From the NCBI RefSeq assembly GCF_000455125.1, contig NZ_AUWR01000002.1, positions 1-64,000 of the forward strand: a stretch of DNA of 64,000 nt, written 5' to 3'. The notes under the pieces were generated by a model that was given only the letters and a program-made list of their open reading frames with translations, had not been told where the DNA came from and searched no databases. Below, one piece after another: positions 59,882 to 64,000 of the stretch; the stretch's first letter is position 1, and each line of letters starts with the position of its first letter. The position numbers and the translations under genes were made by a program. Source of the stretch: Mycobacterium sp. UM_WGJ (GTDB taxonomy: Bacteria; Actinomycetota; Actinomycetes; Mycobacteriales; Mycobacteriaceae).

Positions 59882-61156
59882 TCAGACATAGCGGTTGCGC
59901 CCCGCCAGTGCGCCCGCCGCTGTCTGCACCACGTACACGGTGAGCATCATCAGCCACGGCACGGTCCATCCACCACTCACCTGGTGCAACAGACCAAACG
60001 TGAACGGGCCGACCCCGGCGAGCAGGTAGCCGAAGCCCTGCGCCATCCCCGACAGGCTTGCGGTGTCTTGTGCGTCGCGGGCTCGCAGCGCAATCACGGT
60101 GAGGGCCAACGAGAACACGCTCATCCCCAGACCCACCAGCACGCTCCACAGCAGTGGCGCGGCCGCGGGCGCGATCAGCAGACCGAGCATGCCGGCCATG
60201 CCAAGCACTCCCAGTCCGACGATCCATCCGCTTTGACTGTCCCGGCGGGCGGCCAGCGGCGAGACGATCAGGCTGATCGGCACCGCGATCAACGAGATCA
60301 GGCCGAGCAGTAGGCCCGCGCGGGTTTCGGTTGTTCCGTTCTCGATGAGCACCTCGGGCAGCCAGCCCATCACCACGTAGGCGAGGAAGGACTGGGTGCC
60401 GAAGAACAGCGTGACAGTCCAGGCCAGCTTGCTGCGCAGCAGCGACCGGCCTTTCGTGGTGGCCGCGGGCGCGGTGGTGTCGGGCCGGTCGAATCCGCGG
60501 GCCCCCACCACCCAGGCCGCCAGCGCCAGCAGCGCCAGTGCGCTCCACGCGCCCAGGGCTGAGCGCCAACCGCCCAGCGCGTTGTCGAGCACCGGGGTGA
60601 CCGCGGAGCCCAACGCTCCTCCCCCTTGCAGCGCCGCGGTGTAGATCCCGGTCATCAGGCCGACCTGGGCGGGGAAGGATCCCCGGATGATCACCGGGAT
60701 CAGCACGTTGATCAACGCGATTCCGGCGGTTGCCACCAACGTTCCGCCGAGCACGACGAGAGGCCCATCGCAGACCCGAATCAGCAGTCCGGCAACGAGT
60801 ATCAGTAGCGCCGCCGAAACCGTGCGCCCCAGCCCGATCCGCCGTGACAACCACGGCGCGGCCAGCCCGGCGGCAGCGAAGCACAGACCGGGCAACGTGG
60901 TCAGGACCCCGGCCCAGGTGTCTGAGGCGCCCAGCGCGCCCCTCATTTCCGGAAGCAGCGGACCCACGCTGGTGATCGCCGGGCGCAGGTTCAGTGCGGT
61001 CAAGACCACCGCGACGGTCAGCAATACACCGCCGGCCGCCATCGTCGCCGGCCGGAACTCGGCGGCACCCTCGATTTCCAGTTCAAGGTCGTGCTCGTAC
61101 TGGCCGAGTGTTTCGTTGCGGGCGGTGCAGGTCACCTGAAGTAGGATCGCATACAT
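59882..61156 (-). CDS. CynX/NimT-family MFS transporter
   Basis: The protein has 424 residues and about 12 transmembrane segments (VLLTVAVVLTALNLRPA, then GLCFAAAGLAAPWLSRRIGLG, the MFS loop 2-3). The NLRPAITSVGPLLPE start and GFGYLLAGVGPFTFGLLHQ late motif fit the CynX/NimT group, which exports or imports small anions or nitroimidazole-like compounds. An ATG about 38 codons downstream (MAAGG) is an alternative start. It diverges from the FCD-GntR gene, its likely regulator. Confidence 0.88.
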   Translation of the reverse strand: MYAILLQVTCTARNETLGQYEHDLELEIEGAAEFRPATMAAGGVLLTVAVVLTALNLRPAITSVGPLLPEMRGALGASDTWAGVLTTLPGLCFAAAGLAAPWLSRRIGLGRTVSAALLILVAGLLIRVCDGPLVVLGGTLVATAGIALINVLIPVIIRGSFPAQVGLMTGIYTAALQGGGALGSAVTPVLDNALGGWRSALGAWSALALLALAAWVVGARGFDRPDTTAPAATTKGRSLLRSKLAWTVTLFFGTQSFLAYVVMGWLPEVLIENGTTETRAGLLLGLISLIAVPISLIVSPLAARRDSQSGWIVGLGVLGMAGMLGLLIAPAAAPLLWSVLVGLGMSVFSLALTVIALRARDAQDTASLSGMAQGFGYLLAGVGPFTFGLLHQVSGGWTVPWLMMLTVYVVQTAAGALAGRNRYV

Positions 61157-61170
61157 CCTATGACTGGATG
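61154..61170. promoter_or_regulatory. Inverted repeat between MFS and GntR genes
   Basis: CATCC (61154-61158), seven bases, GGATG (61166-61170), within a 27-base gap between divergent starts. It overlaps the annotated ATG of the MFS gene, which argues for a later MFS start. It may be the GntR operator; arms are short. Confidence 0.35.
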
Positions 61171-61183
61171 AAGGGAGGATACT

Positions 61184-61858
61184 GTGCCGTTGGTCACCAC
61201 CCGTCGCACCGGCTTGGTCGATCAGGTGATTGAGCAGCTTCGCGCCTCAGTGACCGGCGGGGAATGGCCGGTCGATTCGCGAATCCCCACCGAACCCGAG
61301 CTCGCCGACGCGCTTGGTGTCGGCCGCAACACCGTGCGTGAGGCGGTCCGGGCGCTGGCCCACAGCGGCATCCTGGAGGTCCGCCAGGGCGACGGCACCT
61401 ACGTGCGCGCCACCAGTGAGGTGTCCGGCGCGGTGCGCCGACTGTGCGGCCCGCAGCTGCGCGACGTACTACAGGTCCGACGTTGCCTGGAGGTGGAAGG
61501 GGCACGCCTGGCTGCCGCCGCCCGCACCGATGCGGACTTGGCTGAGCTGCGCGCACTGTTGGATCGCCGCGACAGCCACCAGCAGGAGGGCAGACACGAC
61601 GAGTTCGTCCGGGCCGACACCGATTTTCATCTCGCGGTGGTCCGCTGCTCGCACAATCCAGTGTTGACCGAGCTGTACTGCGGGCTCACCGAGGTACTGA
61701 TGGCCAGTGTGGCCACCACCAGCGCAAAACCGGTGCAGGCGGACCAGATCCGGCACCGGGGCCTGGTGGACGCGATCGCCGCGGCCGACGTGGAGGCCGC
61801 CGGGCGTGAGGCGGGCGGATTCCTCGACGAGCTGTTGGAGCAGCTGCCGCCGCGCTGA
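61184..61858 (+). CDS. GntR-family regulator, FCD subgroup
   Basis: A regulator of 224 residues. The winged helix-turn-helix reads GEWPVDSRIPTEPELADALGVGRNTVREAVRALAHSGILEVRQGDGTYV (about 26-74). An FCD helical ligand domain follows with metal-ligand-type DTDFHLAVV and the HNPVLTELYCGL helix. Start GTG 61184 has GGGAGG upstream. It diverges from the CynX/NimT-like carrier and probably controls it. Confidence 0.93.
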   Translation: MPLVTTRRTGLVDQVIEQLRASVTGGEWPVDSRIPTEPELADALGVGRNTVREAVRALAHSGILEVRQGDGTYVRATSEVSGAVRRLCGPQLRDVLQVRRCLEVEGARLAAAARTDADLAELRALLDRRDSHQQEGRHDEFVRADTDFHLAVVRCSHNPVLTELYCGLTEVLMASVATTSAKPVQADQIRHRGLVDAIAAADVEAAGREAGGFLDELLEQLPPR

Positions 61859-61862
61859 GCTC

Positions 61863-62276
61863 TCAGCCGCGCCGAAGTCCCAACACTCGTAACAGTTCCG
61901 GGCGTCGCAGGATGAGGCCGATCCACACCAGTACCCCGACATACACCCCGGACAGCACGAAGCCCGCCAGCGGCTTGTCAGCGTGCAGGTTGATCGTCAC
62001 CGCACCACCCAGGTAGGCGGTCAGGCCCAGCGCACCCAGCACGGCGGTGCGCGGGACCAGGAAGACGACGAGACATACCAGTAGTACCCAGCCGATCATC
62101 GCCGTTTTGTCGGGGGAAAAGCCGAGCCCTTCGGTGGCTTCGCGGGCGAAGGCCAACCCCAGGATCTTCGGAATGGCGTCGAACGCAAAGAACAGCCCCA
62201 GCATGGCGGTGATCGCGGCTCCGGTGATCCATGCCCGCGAACGTCGCGGCGTGGCCGGATCGGCGGTTGTCGTCAT
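61863..62276 (-). CDS. DoxX-family small membrane protein
   Basis: The protein has 137 residues and four transmembrane segments (AITAMLGLFFAFDAIPKILGLAF, IGWVLLVCLVVFLVP, LGALGLTAYLGGAVTINL, VYVGVLVWIGLIL). The Lys in AFDAIPKILG and the LGGAVTINLHADKPL motif are usual for DoxX-like DUF families. Function is unknown. It starts 10 bases after the NarK-like gene's stop and is probably cotranscribed. Confidence 0.82.
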   Translation of the reverse strand: MTTTADPATPRRSRAWITGAAITAMLGLFFAFDAIPKILGLAFAREATEGLGFSPDKTAMIGWVLLVCLVVFLVPRTAVLGALGLTAYLGGAVTINLHADKPLAGFVLSGVYVGVLVWIGLILRRPELLRVLGLRRG

Positions 62277-62286
62277 GATGTCTCCT

Positions 62287-63519
62287 TCACCTCGACGGTA
62301 CTAGTGCAGTGTTCGGTTCCTGCGCGCGCAGGAATACTGCGGTGTAGCCGAACAGGATCACCGCGGTGGCTACCAGCAGCAGGAGCCCCACGGCGTAGCT
62401 GTTGCGCACGGGATCGTAGGTAGCACCCATCACCAGCGGCGGGAAGTAGCCGCCCAGCCCGCCCACCGCGGCGACGATCCCGGTGACCGAGCCGACCGAA
62501 CCAGCCGGAGCCCGGTGGGATACCCAAGCGAACACTCCGCCGGTGCCGATGCCGAGCGCGACAGCAAGCGGCAGAAACGTCAGGCCGGACCAGATGTCGG
62601 CCGGCGGCTTGAACACCGAGATCAGCGTCTGCACCGCGATACCTGCCAGCGAGGCCAAGACGACGTACTTGGGCGCGATGTGATCAGCCAGCGATCCACC
62701 GAGTAGCCGGGCCAGCACCGCCGCCAGCGCGAACGCCGCGGTGCGCTCCCCCGCGCCTACCGCGGAGAAGTCATAGACCGTCTTGATGTAGATGGGCAGG
62801 TAGCTGCAGAACGCCACGAAGCCGCCGAATACCAGTCCGTACAGCAGCGACATCTCCCACGTCACCCGCAACCGTGCGGCGGACTTGAGTTTCGGCAGCA
62901 CCGGCGTGGTGTTGGGCACGAAGCGCGGGCCGTTGCGCATCAACACCACACACAGCAGCACCGAAATCGCCAGGGCCGCTGCGACTATGAGATGGGTGGT
63001 GAACAGCCCCACCCACTTCACCAGCCGCGGAGTGAAGAACGCCGAGACCGCGGTACCGGCCATGCCCATGCCGAACACTCCGGTGGCGAAGCCGCGGCGC
63101 TGCGGGGCAAACCAGTTGTTGGCGAACGGAATTCCAATCGCAAAGACGGTCCCGGCCACGCCGAGGAAGAATCCCGCCGCCAGCATCAGCGGATAGGAAC
63201 CGATCTTTGCCGCGTACCCGACCGCCAGCACCGGAAGAATCGAGGCCAACGAGACGCCGATGAACATCGTGCGGCCACCGAAGCGGTCGGTCATCAAGCC
63301 GGTGGCGATCCGGCCCAGCGCTCCGACCAGGATCGGGGTGGCCACCAGCAGCGCCTGGGCGGTGGTGCTCAGCTTCATCGCGGCGGTGTACTGCGTCGAG
63401 AGCGGGCCGATCAACGTCCATGCCCAAAAACAGATGACCGAGACCCAGGTGGCCAACAACAGGTTGACGCCCGGGCCGGCGCCGCTACCGCGTCGATCAG
63501 CGCTCATCACGAAAATCAT
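62287..63519 (-). CDS. NarK/NNP-family nitrate/nitrite transporter
   Basis: The protein has 410 residues and about 12 transmembrane helices. The NNP-type signatures are present: GFFLGVAGTVFAIGIPFANNWF (nitrate-binding region in helix 5) and TGIVAAVGGLGGYFPPLVMG in helix 11. WAWTLIGPLS lies near the start. It would take up nitrate or exchange nitrite. ATG 63519 has GGGG 7 bases upstream; ATG 63507 (MSADRRG) is an alternative. It is followed by the DoxX-like gene. Confidence 0.9.
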   Translation of the reverse strand: MIFVMSADRRGSGAGPGVNLLLATWVSVICFWAWTLIGPLSTQYTAAMKLSTTAQALLVATPILVGALGRIATGLMTDRFGGRTMFIGVSLASILPVLAVGYAAKIGSYPLMLAAGFFLGVAGTVFAIGIPFANNWFAPQRRGFATGVFGMGMAGTAVSAFFTPRLVKWVGLFTTHLIVAAALAISVLLCVVLMRNGPRFVPNTTPVLPKLKSAARLRVTWEMSLLYGLVFGGFVAFCSYLPIYIKTVYDFSAVGAGERTAAFALAAVLARLLGGSLADHIAPKYVVLASLAGIAVQTLISVFKPPADIWSGLTFLPLAVALGIGTGGVFAWVSHRAPAGSVGSVTGIVAAVGGLGGYFPPLVMGATYDPVRNSYAVGLLLLVATAVILFGYTAVFLRAQEPNTALVPSR

Positions 63520-63692
63520 GCAAGCACCCCAAAGCGCGATCGGCTCGTCATTCGCCCAAAATGCCGGCCCGCTTCCCCACCCGTAGCAGCGATCCTGTCG
63601 CAATCTGTGGCTTTAACGGCTCGTTCTCCGCGGTTCACCGACACGCAGCGGACGCAGGCTGGTCAGCAACCGACCGAGCAAGGAGACTGGCC

Positions 63693-64000
63693 ATGGCAAC
63701 TCGACGAACGGAGCGCATCGCGGACGTCGTCGTACCCGACACGCAGCTCGCCCGCGAAGCAACCGAGTTCGTCCGCAGCGCCGAGGACGACGTGCTCTTC
63801 CACCACTCCCGGCGAGTGTTCCTGTTCGGTGCCCTGCACGGCCGGCGGGCGGGGCTACCAACAGACCTGGAGCTGCTCTACGTGGCGGCGATGTTTCACG
63901 ACTTCGGCCTCACCACCCGCTACCGCACGTCGACCCAGCGTTTCGAGATCGACGGAGCAGATGCCGCACGCGAGTTCCTGACGGAGCGCGGCGTAGCACA
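63693..64000 (+). CDS. HD-domain protein (cyanamide-hydratase-like), 3' end outside window
   Basis: At least 102 residues from ATG 63693, with AGGAGA 11-16 bases upstream. The frame runs off the right edge. It has FHHSRRVFLFGALHG (metal His38) and YVAAMFHDFGLT with the HD pair at 69-70. This arrangement is that of HD-domain proteins related to cyanamide hydratase (cyanamide to urea). Other HD phosphohydrolases are possible until the C-terminus is seen. Confidence 0.8.
   Translation, partial: MATRRTERIADVVVPDTQLAREATEFVRSAEDDVLFHHSRRVFLFGALHGRRAGLPTDLELLYVAAMFHDFGLTTRYRTSTQRFEIDGADAAREFLTERGVA

Overview
This window comes from a high-GC mycobacterium. The order of its backbone genes follows the Mycobacterium tuberculosis Rv3009c-Rv3045 segment: gatB, pfkA, gatA-gatC, ACT protein, ligA, MetE-like protein, LpqA-type lipoprotein, mnmA, cysteine desulfurase, acyltransferase pair, etfA/etfB (fixB/fixA), the Rv3030-Rv3032 polysaccharide genes, the Rv3034c-Rv3038c homologs, echA17, NUDIX, ABC ATPase, serB2, ctaD, fecB-like and adhC. 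Lipoproteins, a PGRS repeat protein, F420-type oxidoreductase families and a PE-PPE-domain hydrolase support Mycobacterium sensu lato. Several insertions, and the absence of the ESX/PPE block that lies between lpqA and trmU in M. tuberculosis, show it is not the tuberculosis complex. I cannot name the species.

Layout: 1-592 is the end of a GjpA-like secreted protein with a strong terminator. 899-7887 is Glu/Asp-tRNA amidotransferase (gatB, gatA, gatC), TenA, PfkA and small conserved genes. 7919-12281 is an accessory insertion between the ACT gene and ligA: a TetR regulator, a zinc dehydrogenase and a secreted PGRS protein carrying an endoglycoceramidase-like GH5 domain. The last gene is interrupted by one in-frame amber codon. 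The same palindromic half-site lies in the TetR/dehydrogenase promoter gap and in front of the PGRS-GH5 gene. 12338-20806 is housekeeping: ligA, the MetE-like protein, a lipoprotein, mnmA, cysteine desulfurase, and a GNAT plus PlsC acyltransferase pair. 20988-25378 holds two NAD(P)-binding proteins and a large LuxR-family ATPase regulator. 25390-31002 holds the electron transfer flavoprotein and the methylglucose-lipopolysaccharide type trio (methyltransferase, GH57, glycosyltransferase).

31013-41528 is a second accessory block: NDMA-type alcohol dehydrogenase, Baeyer-Villiger-type monooxygenase, two paralogous TetR regulators, TfoX-like protein, esterase, aldehyde dehydrogenase, luciferase-like monooxygenase, methyltransferase, PPOX-fold oxidoreductase and FAD oxidoreductase. 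Two promoter gaps in this block share a 16/20 identical palindrome-like site, which suggests a single ketone/ester catabolic regulon.

41537-46641 returns to the conserved backbone. The THUMP-like gene there appears to start at a CTG codon coupled to the preceding stop. 46717-50315 is an insertion of three tandem secreted histidine-phosphatase paralogs, one of which lacks the second catalytic histidine. 50427-59800 is backbone again, with a secreted PE-PPE-domain serine hydrolase. 59882-64000 holds transport and regulation genes (CynX/NimT-type and NarK-type carriers, FCD-GntR, DoxX-like) and the start of an HD-domain protein. A roughly 57-bp imperfect palindrome occurs in two convergent gaps (16692 and 59814). 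No rRNA, CRISPR array or transposase gene was seen, and I recognised no tRNA by eye.
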